Shown here: piece after piece, positions 1-12,361 of the stretch | How the letters are laid out: each line of letters opens with the position of its first letter | Position numbering within the stretch: the first letter of the stretch is position 1 | Source: Mycogone perniciosa | Taxonomy: Eukaryota > Ascomycota > Sordariomycetes > Hypocreales > Hypocreaceae | Length of the DNA: 64,000 bases | Reading direction: 5' to 3' | Assembly: GCA_025331125.1 (NCBI GenBank) | Contig: JAOALB010000002.1 | Location: forward strand, 434,001-498,000 | Position numbers and translations under genes: made by a program | Notes under the pieces: model-generated | Told to the model about the DNA's origin: nothing | The model's database searches: none | What the model saw: the letters and a program-made list of their open reading frames with translations, nothing else

Positions 1-1552
1 CATGTTTGCAGGTAAATGAAAAGGAAATAAACCGCACAATAACTGTGCGTACTCGTAAGCTGACGAGTACTTCTTCAGCCTGCTCCGACACGCACTCTGG
101 CTCGGATCGGCACAAGAGGCAAGCAAGGCGAACCATGTAATAATATGCATCAATGTAATATACAGCGGGATAAATACAAGACATGTGAAAGAAGCTCCAA
201 ATTTACTTGATTAATCTCCACTATCCATTCCTCCCTGCCAATGAATTTCATCCATACTATAGTACTATTGTCCTTATCCGGAACTCTGGCCAATCATCCG
301 CAACGTTGGCTCCATGTCTCAGTGCCATCACCATCACCCCTGTTTCCCGGTCTGCAAAGAGCACTGAGAAAAAAAGCAAGAAAAGGCAAAAGAGACAGCC
401 CATACCTCCTCGGATGCGCGCGATCCTTCACCGGGAAGTAGGCTGTACGACTGCTACCTTGCCCTTCCGCATGTAGATACAGAGTAGCATGACAGATTCT
501 TTACATGCAAACCCAACACAAAAGGGCGGCCACGCCCTTGTCACTTTACATATACAGGTACACCATACAAACATATGATAGAGCCACGGGGGGTGGGTGC
601 GGGTTCTGTTCTGACTCGGAAAGGAAAGCTTTCAACCTTTCCCCCCTTCTTCTTACCAAGTACGGAGCACTACATACAGAAAAACATGCACCCTCTTCAA
701 GTACTCGTACAGGTCTCTGATCATTCTTGGCACCTCTGAATCCCAGTATTGAGTAATTTCAAAACTGAAAACTTGGAATAGAATCAAAACACCTCTGGTT
801 TTTTTGGGTTGTGTGCTCACATTCTGTAATTTTTGCCCCCACCCTCTTCTCCCAAGGCTCAGGCCGCGGGCCCCTCCATGTCTTTGACCACCCCTGGCTC
901 CCTGGTGGATAATAGGCAGATGGCAGTGGCTAAAGACGCGCGCCTGTGGCCGGCAGCAGAAAGGGGACGTCTTGGACCATGATCATAGACACCCTACCGT
1001 GTGTTTGCTGGGCTTCGGAATGTGGGAACAGGAATGGCAGTAGTATTACTAGTTTTACTCTCACACCTGGCAAGAGAACACACGAGACTCAGAATCGCAT
1101 TAATAGAAATAATGTGAATAATATGAAAATCTCTCATGAACCGACCGGGGTGTATAGAGATAGACAGACAGACAGAGAGAGAGAGAGAGAGAAGCCGTCT
1201 CCCCCGGCCTCCGGCCTTGGTCATCGAGAAATAAACTGAGACGTCATAATAATAATGCATTGCAGAGCAATAACATATCGTGATAGCCAAATCAGAAATC
1301 ATACCAAGTACAAGGCATTGTCCAGTCAATGCAGACCCCGCACCTGGCACCATACACAGCCCTTCCATATTGTTCCCAACGCCGTCCCTGTTCCGTCTTG
1401 GGCCGTTCCCAGCTTTCAAGGAAGACCCAGGCAGGCTGTTCCTTGTTGCAGATCCAAAATCTGTTCCGAAATGAAGAGATGATTTTCAAAAATCAAGAAA
1501 GAAAGAGAGGACTCGGAAGAGCAAAAGAAGTAAACGAAGAAGGAAATAAGGA

Positions 1553-1628
<76 letters not shown>

Positions 1629-2226
1629 CAGGAATGAAGGAGAGGGAAAAGAAAATACAATACCGTTGATCACAACCAAAAGCCCACGAAATGGGGACAC
1701 CCTCTCAGGCATCCTCCGTATTCATCCATTCTGTCCCTTTATCAAGTCCTAGTTTGTTCTCAGAAATGAAAGGAAATAACCATGAAGCCCAAAAAACCCC
1801 GCCCCTTCGGCCGTGATCCCGTTTTCGCGTTCATTTCGTCCTGTGCCGTACAGCAGCCGCTGTTTACCATTCCCGTGCCGTAGGCCAAACTCCGTTTCCC
1901 ATCGTGCTTTTTTGTCGGCCGTCAAATTCGTAGTGTGCTAAGCAGTCTGAACTTTTTTTTGGCCCCAAACATGAGCCCTGCGGCCCGCTCAGCCACATAT
2001 ATTTCCAAATCAATTCCTGGACCTCGTTCCCGTGACGAATGCCGGTGACCCCTTTTTGTTCCTCTTTTTTTGAATTCCTTTCCCAAGTACCGGTGAAATG
2101 ATTTCCATGACGTATGAGTACAGTAATGCAGCTCGCACTGATCTTTCTTCTTGCTCGTGGATGCACCACTTCAACAACGGTTGAAGTGGTACGTCCCACT
2201 CTCGCCCCCTGGGCAAGGCCATATGC
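1..2226. other. Gene-free stretch downstream of the vib-1-like gene
   Basis: I see no ORF with recognisable protein character on either strand. The interval contains a GA dinucleotide run near 1170-1192 and a long GAAA tetranucleotide run at about 1551-1628. The part next to 2227 should hold the 3' UTR and terminator of the minus-strand transcription factor gene, but no defined poly(A) signal can be assigned with confidence. Confidence 0.6.
1551..1628. repeat. GAAA tetranucleotide microsatellite
   Basis: About 19 near-perfect copies of GAAA (read on the plus strand) run without a break, flanked by looser purine-rich sequence from about 1480 to 1650. Open frames reading through it on both strands encode only Lys/Glu/Arg or Phe/Ser/Leu runs and are artefacts of the repeat. 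Confidence 0.95.
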
Positions 2227-4626
2227 TCACGGGATGGAGATGTTTGTGCCAGGCGGCGTCATCATGGGATAGTAGCCGCTCGAGGTTGCCTTGCCATCAA
2301 ATGGACCATTCAGACGTCGGTTCTCTACCAACGGCGGAGGATGGAAGAGACGAGGCATCAGCTCATATTCTGATTTAACCTTGGCGTCAGTCTCCGACTC
2401 GTGGCGGTGGTAAAACATGTCAACCCGTGGAGGCTGCCCTTCGTAGTGTATCGATCCGGGATAGTACTGATATCCCTTGGAAGCACCAATACTCTTCTCT
2501 TCCTCTGAAGACATTGGCGTTTCAGCAGGAATGTCATGGTGCCTGGCGCCTCCGTATCTGGCGTCATAGGAAGTGGTGTAACTACCACTTCCTCCCATAA
2601 TAGAATTAGGAGAAGAGAAGTCACTCACGCCAGGCACTCCACCATTGTAAGTCCCCAGAGTACCAGCAGAGCCTCCAGGACCACTGCTGTGGCTCCTTCT
2701 CTTCTCGCTCTGGTAGTGGCCCGGGGAGCGACCTCGAACAATCATCTTCTCGGACTTCCGAAAAGCAACCTTGACATACTTGTCGCTGCCTTGGGTGCCA
2801 AGGTCGGCCCACAGTTCCACCATCAAGTGGTAGTACTGCTGAGCCGCCCTCCGTTTGCCATTATTCTGAGTGGCTAGCTTGAACTGAATGCGCTCAAATG
2901 TATGCTCAGTAGCAGGCTGTCCGCTTGACTGGGAGTTTCCAAAGCTGTCCGAGTACATACCCCTGGTACCAGAGGAAGCTGAATTCTCTGTATACATGCT
3001 GATGTGTGCCGGCACAGAGTTCTTTGGCGCCATGGGAATCTTCTCAGGTTTGGATATCGGTCCCTTGTCTCTCTTTGGGGTGTGCTGGACCAACTCGATG
3101 CTGTGCTGGTCGTTGTCAGCTACGACTGCAGAGATGGACATCGAAAACCCGTAGACCTGATACGTTTGGGTTGAGCCGGAAGGGTTATATTGAATCGCAG
3201 CACCAGGGAAATGCGGATTCATTGTATAGGAGCAGGCGCATGCCATATAGTTGCGTCGGTAACAAGTCCATTCGCCCTCGGCGAGAAAGAAACCCTTGTC
3301 GACTGTTCCTGTAATGTCAACCTTGATAGGCGTTCCGTCCGCATATCGAAGTTCCCCAGACAGCTGCACAGCCTTGAGAGGTGGGCTGGAGGCGGCGGAG
3401 GACTTGGATTGATACTGGTGAGTATCCATCCTTCCCGTCGGAGCACCAAATCCAGTGAGTGGGCTCTGGGTTGGAGACAATGGTTGACGACCCATCCGTG
3501 CCCCAGGAAACGATGGGGACCTAATTGGGTGTTCTGCGGGTCGTTTAAAAGACGGCGTTGCTGCAGAGTATTGATCTCTGGCTGTGATTTGCACCGGTGG
3601 ATGCGGCAGGCTGGTGCGATGAGGATGGTGTTGGTGGGTATGGGCTTGTGCCATGCCAGTTAAAGGTGCAGTACTGTTACAACCGTGTAAGTCGAGGGCA
3701 ATGTGCGTTTTGGGCACTTATAGGGAACAAGAAAAAAGATGACATACTTGGAGTTTAGGTGAGACCTAAGATCCAATCCCGAATATCCGTGAGGGGTTGG
3801 CTGGTAAAAGGCCGTTCCGTCCTGGGGATACTGTGCAGTTGTCCCTAGAATGGGAGGGTGGAATAGATTCAAGAGCGACGACGGCTGGGTAGGCTCTATC
3901 GCCAGAGCCGATGTACTGGCCTCTCGGGAGTATCTAATCTTGAGTTAGAATAGACAAGGGCAAGGATAAGCCCAAAAAGGAAAGAAAAAGAAAATCGTAT
4001 TGAAGATAATGGTGATGATGATGAAGAGAAGAAGAAGAAGAGGAGGAGGAGGAAGGGAAAGAAGTAGAAGAAGAGGAAACAGCAAGATTATTGAGGACAA
4101 AATCTGGGACGGCTACCACAAGAGAGGCTGCAACGCACTCTCATGTTAACACAGGGTGTCCAAGTGCTACCAAGCGCAAGAGGTGATACTGCCAACGCGG
4201 ATGGTAGCACATAGAATATCGGACACCAATTCGAGGGGCTGCGCGACTACAACAGCAGTCGTCGGCAGTGTGCCGATGTGAGTACGAGTCCCAAGCGCCA
4301 CCTCCGGTGCCAAACTAATAGCAGCCCAAGGCTATGCGTCCAAGTCCTCAGAAAGGGATAAGACCCGGCTGGACAGCGGCTCTCCGGCTGAGGGAGCAGG
4401 GTGGGCCAGGCTGCTGGCCAGGGAGCTGGGGGTGTGTGACAAGCCTCAACTCGAACGGCTTTTTGCACTCCTAAAGAAAGGTGGCCCAGGCCTGCAGAGA
4501 TGGTAGGGATTTGTACGCCGTACAGGCAGGGTGCATAAATGGGACGAGGCCATGGTGGTTGTATTCGGCACACAGCACGCATCGATTGTGATGGGTTACC
4601 AATGAGAAGATATACACTCACCTCAT
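2227..4626 (-). CDS. vib-1: NDT80/PhoG-like transcription factor, VIB-1/XprG type
   Basis: Nuclear transcription factor of the Ndt80/PhoG DNA-binding family. The Neurospora and Aspergillus relatives control heterokaryon-incompatibility cell death, extracellular proteases and the response to carbon starvation. Proposed exons (minus): 4626-4622, 3933-3748 and 3673-2227, giving 545 residues. Exon 1 supplies only ATG plus AG before a GTGAGT donor. The acceptor at 3934-3935 restores the frame as MRYSREAST, and the 74-nt second intron (3674-3747) joins HLNSN to TAPLTG. The NDT80 fold spans about residues 165-385, from SGELRYADGTPIKVD to KYVKVAFRKSEKMIVRGRSP. The flanks are Pro/Ser/Gly rich and presumably disordered; the chain ends PPGTNISIP. 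The frame upstream of exon 2 is closed by a stop and no ATG lies in exon 2, so an upstream start exon is required. The choice of start is an inference from phase. Confidence 0.88.
3934..4621 (-). other. Long first intron of the vib-1-like gene
   Basis: This 688-nt intron is inferred from a GTGAGT donor directly after ATGAG and an AG acceptor before exon 2. It is ten times longer than most introns in the window. Near its 3' end it carries a pure pyrimidine run on the sense strand (purines at 4023-4064 on the plus strand). Its length leaves room for regulatory sites or a second promoter, but none can be identified by eye. Confidence 0.6.
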
Positions 4627-7476
4627 CTCGCCCGGATGCGGATGTATGTCAAGATAATCGAGTCCCACGCACGGCGGCGCCGGCGAGGCGTTGTAGTCCT
4701 GCAGCAAAGCAAGTCAGATCTCAGATTCAGATTACGTACTTATGCTCAACGGCAAGTTTGGGACCAGGCCGAGTTTTGATACAGTCTGTTGGCTTGGGAA
4801 ATTTCGCCTGGCCGTAGGCATCCCGAATTCCAGAAACGGCTTGTATGCCAGCCCACAAAGAAGACCTGATCCCTAGTGTTAGCTTGCTTGCTTGGCAGTG
4901 TTGTGGTGCATGACGCCGGGCGATACTCTTCAGTTCCGAAGCACACAGGTACAGTACAACAAGATACTCCGTAACCTAGGCACGGTACCTGGCCACCAAG
5001 AATTGCAAGGATTGTGCATGTGCTGTCGGAACCAGGACGCCACGTAGAGCTGGGGGTGGAGGAGGCTGGTTGTTACACAGACGCGCCCCAGGGGGGTCTG
5101 TCTGTCTGCCTGCTTGCATCTGGTATTTCTCATCCACAATTGACTCCAGAGTCTTGAGGACAAGATGTAGCCATGTACTTTGCATCGAGTAGGTACCCAA
5201 TGTATCCTGTCATGGTTTTGGCCTGGCGCCAGTGAGGAAAAGAGGGAACGGGAGGGGGGTGTTGATTGTGATACATGTGGAGTAGGAATTGATGTGTTAT
5301 GAGGAAAAGGGGGGTAGAGAATGAGAAAGAAAGATCACACTGTTTCCACGTACCTTTGACTGAAATAGGAAGTCAACCCTGGCCACATCTGATGGTGCTG
5401 GCATATTACCCGTTTACACATATAGACAGGGATCCGGCGGGCAGATCTGCCGTAAATTCGACCCATGTAGGGAAGCCCCGCGATTTGTCGCTGATGGGGC
5501 AAGGGAATCAATGCAACAAAGGGGGGAAGGGGAGCAAGGAATGTGTGGAATACCTTCTGCTGTTGAGAATGCATGTGTTGCGATTTCCGATGGAGATGAA
5601 GTGGCCGTAATAAAAAGAAACAAGGCTCTATCGTTTGCAGGGCCTTCTTGAAGACGTAATTCGGACTCCAGTCGATCTATAGCTATTGAGAAGGCTGATA
5701 TCCTGAGCGGACTTGCTAAAAATCACGGATTGATGACTGGCGGTATGGATCCGTTAATGGTCGCAGCTCTTTGCTGTTCTTGGTAGTTTTCGATTCTCTG
5801 AGACGCTGGGAGAGTCTGGCACAGCAATCCTTGACGTTCCAGTCAGCCAGTGTAAGCCTAAAGTTGCCAGCTTCCGTGTAAGATCTTCCAAGAGAAATGA
5901 ATATGATCAGTAGATGCTGACTAGGGAATAAGGTAGGAGCCGTCGAGTATTCGGTGCTCAGTGTTGGAGAAATTGGGCAATAGATGTTGGTGTGCAAACT
6001 GTTGGGGAGCTTTACCAACGTCTTTTTGAGCAGCACTTGAGATCCTGCCGCAGTTTTGGATGTATATTTGTTGACTTGAGAGAAGTTGTGAATAGAAGCG
6101 TCTTCACATGAAGGGGTGACCGTATGGTCCTGCAAGAAATCAGCATTGGCCCAAGGGCTAATCTTGATATCCGTGACTCCTTGGAAAGCGAACCCAACAG
6201 CCCAGAAGGAGTCGTATGCTCGAAAGGCCGACAAGTGAACTGGGCTGTATTAATGGCCTCACTTGGGGGTTGGAGCTCACGTTGTGATGTTACTGTTAAG
6301 TTTGACTGGCGGATCGTCTCACCTCACTTCCACTCCCTATCCTTCTTTCCCCTAGATGACCGTCTTACAGGTTGAAGATGTTGGCTTCTATGTCTTGAAA
6401 GACAAAAGCGCCGTTTTGCAGTGTGTGTGACAAAGTCTGTAGTTCGGCGGCCAGTGCTGGGGAGAAAGCCTGGTGAAAGTGTGGGTAATGAAGACTTAAT
6501 GAGTGAGTTACAGAGGTCGGCTATGGATCCATCAAGAAGTAAAAATGTCAACGAGTAACCGTGTATAAAGAATCTGCGAAGCTGGTCGTCGTGGCTAATC
6601 GAAGAGTGCCAGAACAAGCGTGCTAGTTGATAGCGGAGGTACGCACGGTTAAGTGTACAGGACAGATCGAAGAGTGTCGAAGGGATATACCACGAAAACC
6701 GGAAGAATTAAAGAGCTCGAAGGAAAGGGCATGCCTTGTAATCAGTGAGCTAGGAAGGGTTGTGCAGAGTCTCAGGCAATGGCCGAAAATGCATGGGAAT
6801 TGTGGAGAGTCCGAGGCACCCTGGTTTTCCTCCATGAGGTGTATATATCAGACATTTCGTGGGTGTAGCCGTAAGGGGGGCCGTGTACCGTAGACCAGTT
6901 CAATCCATATGACTGGACACAGTGGGGAGCATTGTTGAGGAAGCTCACCGTGGGAATGGAGCTGAAGGTTTCCCAATCACAATCAGAAGCAAGGAGCCGT
7001 GTAAGTTGCAGGGCCCTATCTAAACAATGTCAGACTTCCTCGCGACCCCAGCCAAACAGAGGCTCCGATCTCATCGCAGCACACCGGGGAAGCGACCCGT
7101 TTCCCTACGGCTACCAGAGCTTGCCTCTTGATGGACTCACTCGCCACCAGGTCCTGCGCAGTGAGGGTATTACAGGAGCCCGAAGAACGAGCGTGTTCGC
7201 TTCTACAGCCTCAAATTGAGGACCAGTGATCAAGGAAGTGCCCAGAAGTACTTTCCGGTATGTCTTGTTTGGGTGAGAAAAGGGCGGGATTTTGTCCGAG
7301 TCCACTTGGGCCTGTCGCCTGTTGGGCCATCTACTCGCCCTCCCATACACTAAAGATGCAACCACCCGATCGACATGGCCTCTCATACATAGCGCTGCTA
7401 TCAAGACTTTTGACTGACTAGGAGATGGCTTTTGACTAGGGGTGAACGCCAAGGACGGGTGACTGCATGCGATTTC

Positions 7477-7512
7477 ATGTGTGTGCGCGCGCGCGTGTGT
7501 GTGTGTGTGTGT
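7477..7512. repeat. Alternating GT/GC purine-pyrimidine tract
   Basis: About 35 bases alternate strictly between purine and pyrimidine (GT, then GC, then GT repeats). Tracts of this kind are prone to left-handed Z-DNA and to length change. It lies about 2.9 kb upstream of the proposed vib-1 start codon. Confidence 0.9.
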
Positions 7513-10500
7513 TGGGAGTGGAAACGCCGAGCCAACATGCAGGCATGTAGGTCAGAACTGCACGCCAAGCTCAGCAATATTTTCATGGACCCGAGATGTG
7601 AGCCTGTGGGTCAGTTGCAACTTTATTGTCTGCCCAAATACCGGGTGTACTTGGTGCCTCGGAATATGTCAATCTGTCTCGTTCGGCTGGTTTCCATCCC
7701 GATGGCTTCTAGACCTAACTCGCGCAGCATGGCCGCCAGGGATGCCATCTAGGGAGTGTGCGGACAGTATCTGCTGGCCGGATGTTCATTCTAAGGGGTC
7801 TGCCAACGAATTTTGGCAGCAAGGTGGCTTGATACACCTGGTTTTCTATCCTCCCAGAACCTCTGTGACCCATTTTTGTCACCCAAGTCGTACCACAGCT
7901 TCACAACCAGGGCTGTCAGGACAATGTTGCAGACACGTGAGCCCGAGATCCCAGGTTCCATCCCCCAGATTTTACGTCTCTAGCTACCATGTTGCAGTCT
8001 ATGATTGGCAACACCGCGGACGTTGTTGTGGCCAAGATACATGGACGTGGGGAGAGGCCGTTTCCACTGAGAGGGCATTGCCAGCCATCTTTCGGAGGCT
8101 TAATGAAGACCCCGGCTTTTCCATGACGCAGCTCTTTTTTCAAACACTAATGACAATGCGCCGTGGAGATGAGCCAATGATATGGGCATCTACCCGAGCG
8201 AAGCGGGCTTTGCCGTCTCTGGTCAGCCGATCCGACGACGGAAGCTGGACGAGGATGACCAACTCGACGGCCAGCAAAGCTCCTCAGCTGCAGGCCCTCG
8301 AGTTTCTCCAATGGGAGCATTGGGGGAACACGCAGATAATGCTTGTTGGTGTCACTTCCCGTTGACTAGTGCAGACATGGCACCATACGGGGTAGCCGGG
8401 TGATGCGTGCTGGACCAAGTCTTCGTTACGGATTGCGACGACAATGAGTATGATGCGTCCAAGGGGCAGACTTGTTGTCAATAGCACAAGCCTGTGCTAT
8501 TAAAAAGTGAGTTTTGTGAGATCAAACCAAATCGACAAGCAAGCGGCCAGAAAGCCGTTCACCATTGTATCGGATCGGCCCGTTACGGGGGAGCCCGCCA
8601 CGCCAGACTGTTAGTTCAGGTCTTTCCATGGACTGGCGCAGGAGCCCCCAGGGCTGTATCGATGAAGCAGCCGATTAAGCTACGCAAATAGACTCATATC
8701 CATCGGGTGGCTGATAGTGGTGCCATGAGAGGCCCTCCTCCGGCTCGAAGACGTGAGAGGAGGAGAGAAGCAGGCAAACGTAGGGGGGGAAGATCAGATC
8801 TCTGTGTGAGGTGACGTATCGGCGAAGGCGAAGGGCGTCTGCGCTGTAGAGAGAAGAACAGTGAGCCTGAATCGGATGGCGTAGCGCGGTGTCATGGCAA
8901 GATGCAAACATGAGTGATGTTTTGCATTGTTGGCGTTAGTGCTTGTGCAAGTCGCACAAGCTGGGGCCTCGTCCTGACCGGTGATGTGATGGCATCCGGG
9001 AAAGACAATCTATCTGTAAGGGTACGGAGTAGAGAGGGATCAGAACCAGGCGAGTCCGGGTCTCCATAGCAAGCAAGGCGCAGCCAGCGTCTTGTCGTTT
9101 GGTGCTATTATTGTCGTTCTCCTTTCGCATGCGTGTCTCGTGTTTAGGGGGGGGGGGTGCAGCTGTCTGGAGCTGCGTCTGGAGCTGCAGGACAGAGACC
9201 GACCGACACCACCCCAGCGCATTATCCAGAGCATTGAACAGCAAGCAGGCAAGCAAGCTAGCCGAGAGCAAGTAGAGAGGACCAGAGAGAACCAGAGAGG
9301 CGGGCAAACAAAGGCCAGGCTGCGCAAAGAGAGATGATCATGCAGAAATGTTCGGGTCCTTCGTCTCACCGGTTGCAGGTTCTCGTCTTGGCTGCTGCCC
9401 ATTTGCTCGTTCCTCCGTTAAGCTCGCGCAGGCCCCACAGGAGTACCTCAGTGACGGCGCTGGACGCGATAGGCTGGCCCGCCTGGAGCTGCCCCATGGA
9501 AGGCTCGTCAGCCGCTAGGAGCCCCCCTGGAAGACTCCTTACTGGCCCGAGATTAGGTGCAGATGGACAGGGCTTACAGGGCTTACAGGGGAACCTGGAG
9601 GTACCTCTTGACAAGTACACTTAGACCACGACCTCTCCTCCACCCTCCAACTTCACGCATTCTGTACGACCAAAAGCCCATCTTCACTCCTCCCATCGTC
9701 GCCAGGACCAGGACCGGACAATCTCGGACAATCATCATGCGGCAATGTGCCAGCAGAAACTGACAGACACGCCCGCACAGCACACACCCGCCAACGGCGA
9801 ACGCCGCCCTCAGTTTCGCCTCTTCGGAAGCGGGCATATGGGCGAAGAGAGGCAACAACACTCATCGACAGCCGGTCAGGGCATCTGGACTGTGGAGGAT
9901 TTCGTCTGGACCAACGGCCTAGCCCTGTCTCCCTGTCCGGCTCCAGTCTCTTGCATTCACTCGTCCTCAACGTATCCGTGATGCAGACATCCGTATCTCA
10001 GCGTGCCCTTCCGCTTTCGGTGGACCATGAGCCGTGGTGATGAGCATTTTGTTGGCCGCATGACTCGCTCACTCCCGGCTATGCACAGCACACGGCGTAG
10101 ACTCCTGCTATACATAGTACCTCATCCATGTTGGGTGCTTTGACAAGGGGAGACTCAGCCATGCCCTCTTGCTGCCATCGAGACTCGATTCCCGTCTTCA
10201 ACCCCGAAGCTCGGGTTCCCACCCTCCTCCCTCAAGGGTGCTTAGTTCCATTCCAAACTCTTGGCAGATTACTGATCCCGATCCTCAGTTGTGGTAGTAA
10301 TGCTGATACGAGTGTTTGGGGGGAGCATTGTTCATCTTTTCGCCTACCAGGCCAGATGTAGGGGCTAGTGCTGTGACCAAACAGAACCCATTGATGGGAC
10401 AACCATGGCAACTTTACTTCTTGGGAAGGAATCTACCCATGATATCTTCTGCCAGGCCATAGCATGTTTGCCTGTTTGCATTAGCCACCGCCTGCCTCCC

Positions 10501-12327
10501 TTCCTCCCCAGACAGTGTCTCGAGTCGTTGTTTAGCAATCCTGGTTAATACACCCAGAGACTCGCGTAATTTGTAAGTGATAGCAGGGATGTATCCTCAC
10601 AGCTATGTTGAGCCTTTGGTCATGATTACTGACAAGAGTTTACAGGAAACATAATACTTTGTCAGTGCGACTCTGCTCAACAAGACATGGGTTGATCTGG
10701 AGAGCCCCTTTAACACTGGGGTGATAAAACCAGAGGTCGCAAGTGTCCTATAACCTTGTATTCCTTGTCCATTATAGTCAAAGACTCAACAAGATGCTGC
10801 CACTCGCCTAGTAGACCTCTGAAATACCAAAGGTATATTGGGTTTCTTGGGTTCTGCAACCTGTTAGCCCCACCCCATTCAAATCGTTAAATAAGAAACT
10901 GAACATTCACAGTAGTTGGGCCCTCTATTGCTGTTGTTCACTTAACTCCCGACTGTTGGGTTGGTCAGTCTGTTGTCACACACTAGGTTAATCTATCCGA
11001 AAAAGCGATTCACGCCGCCATCGCCATAAACAAAGGCATCATCCTTACATTAAGACCCGAGTATACCATTGGTCGTTGTAAGGTGCATAGTAGCCCGTTA
11101 TCGGCTTCGCCGGGCAGAGGGCAACACCAATTTACTAACAGTTGGGCCGAAATTTCTATAGCCACGGTGAGAACTTCGTCGTATCCGCTTTCGGTGTTAC
11201 TCGAGTGGGAGTTTCAGTATTTGCAGGTTTCCAACACCGAACCACTCCCTTGGTAAAGTCACGACACAGTTGTTTCATCCCTCAATCTGCCGGGGAGTCA
11301 GTTGACAGCCTGGGTGATTCTAGAGCCCTTCACGTTGTCCAAGCCCCCTTTAGTCTCCCGACTTCCAGATTTGTTCGCTTCGCCCTACCAAATCAGGTAG
11401 TGCAACTTCGTCGTTTCACCTGGCCGATAAGGCAAGCAATACACTAACCATCACAGCTTTTTCAGGGTGGCGATCGCCGACTTGGCGGGCAGTTAGTCTC
11501 CAGGCAACTATTGTAGAGGCTTCAATAGGAGATTGACATGTGAGAAAGTCAGTTCCATATCCCCCTTCTCCATGATTACAGTTCTACCCAACCGTGCTAG
11601 AGTGCGGGATGATGGCTCGTCACTCGGGGGGGAATTGACTCGTGTCCCAGGCTGCCTACCTTCCTCATAGCCACGAAAGGCTTCAAAAGCTACGCGTGAA
11701 GAAGCGTCACTAAGAAGCCAGTTTCAACCTGACTGAAGCGGATCAACATCTCCCTCACGTTGCCAGCCAAACCTGCTCACGCCACCTTCGCAGCAGACAG
11801 ACATGTGCAGGCTACTTGTCGGTGCTTGGGCATCCTGTGACACTCCTCCATCCCGGCCAGCCAGGCCAGACGCGTAGCCTGCCGTAGTTCATGTCGGACA
11901 ACTCCAAGGAATGTTTGTTTGAGGCGGTTCATTCGACAACCTAGCTCATCTTACGCGGTATCGGGAGATCCTTTGCCAATCTCTGGCATATCCAGGAGCG
12001 AAATACGGAGTAGTGGGATGCGGATCTTCTCGGCTGCATGCCTGGCCTGGGCAGCAATCCTTGAGAGAAAGATAATGCCCGACAGAGGTTTAGATGTCCG
12101 CCCAAGAAAGGGGCGGCAGAGAAGAAGATAAGGCGATGGCCTAGTTGCCTCATCGTTGCCCCGCGAGAAAACAGATCGCAGCAACCGGCTCTATTTTAGC
12201 TGAGAGCCTTACATGTCGCTCAAGGAGCTGCGAGGATTTCTCATGGTGATTGGGAAAGCAGCAGTAGGCCCACGCCTTCTCCCCTCCCCAGAGTGTCTGG
12301 CCAGTCCAGCAAGTAGTGTTTTGGTAC

Positions 12328-12361
12328 TACACGAGAGATTTACACGAGAGATTTACACGAG
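12328..12361. repeat. 13-bp tandem repeat, 2.6 copies
   Basis: The unit TACACGAGAGATT occurs twice perfectly, followed by a partial third copy. It lies in gene-free DNA about 620 bp upstream of the gene starting at 12979. Confidence 0.9.

Noticed and set aside
1416..1712. Minus-strand ORF with a long Phe/Leu/Ser run
   Set aside because: The frame is a translation of the GAAA microsatellite; the flanks carry no protein signal.
5716..6234. 172-codon minus-strand ORF in the gene-poor domain
   Set aside because: No recognisable motif, no plausible flanking splice structure, and composition like translated non-coding DNA.
7481..8365. 294-codon open frame on the plus strand
   Set aside because: It begins inside the GT/GC repeat, has Cys/Trp/Ser-rich random composition with no domain or hydrophobic pattern, and overlaps equally long frames on the other strand.
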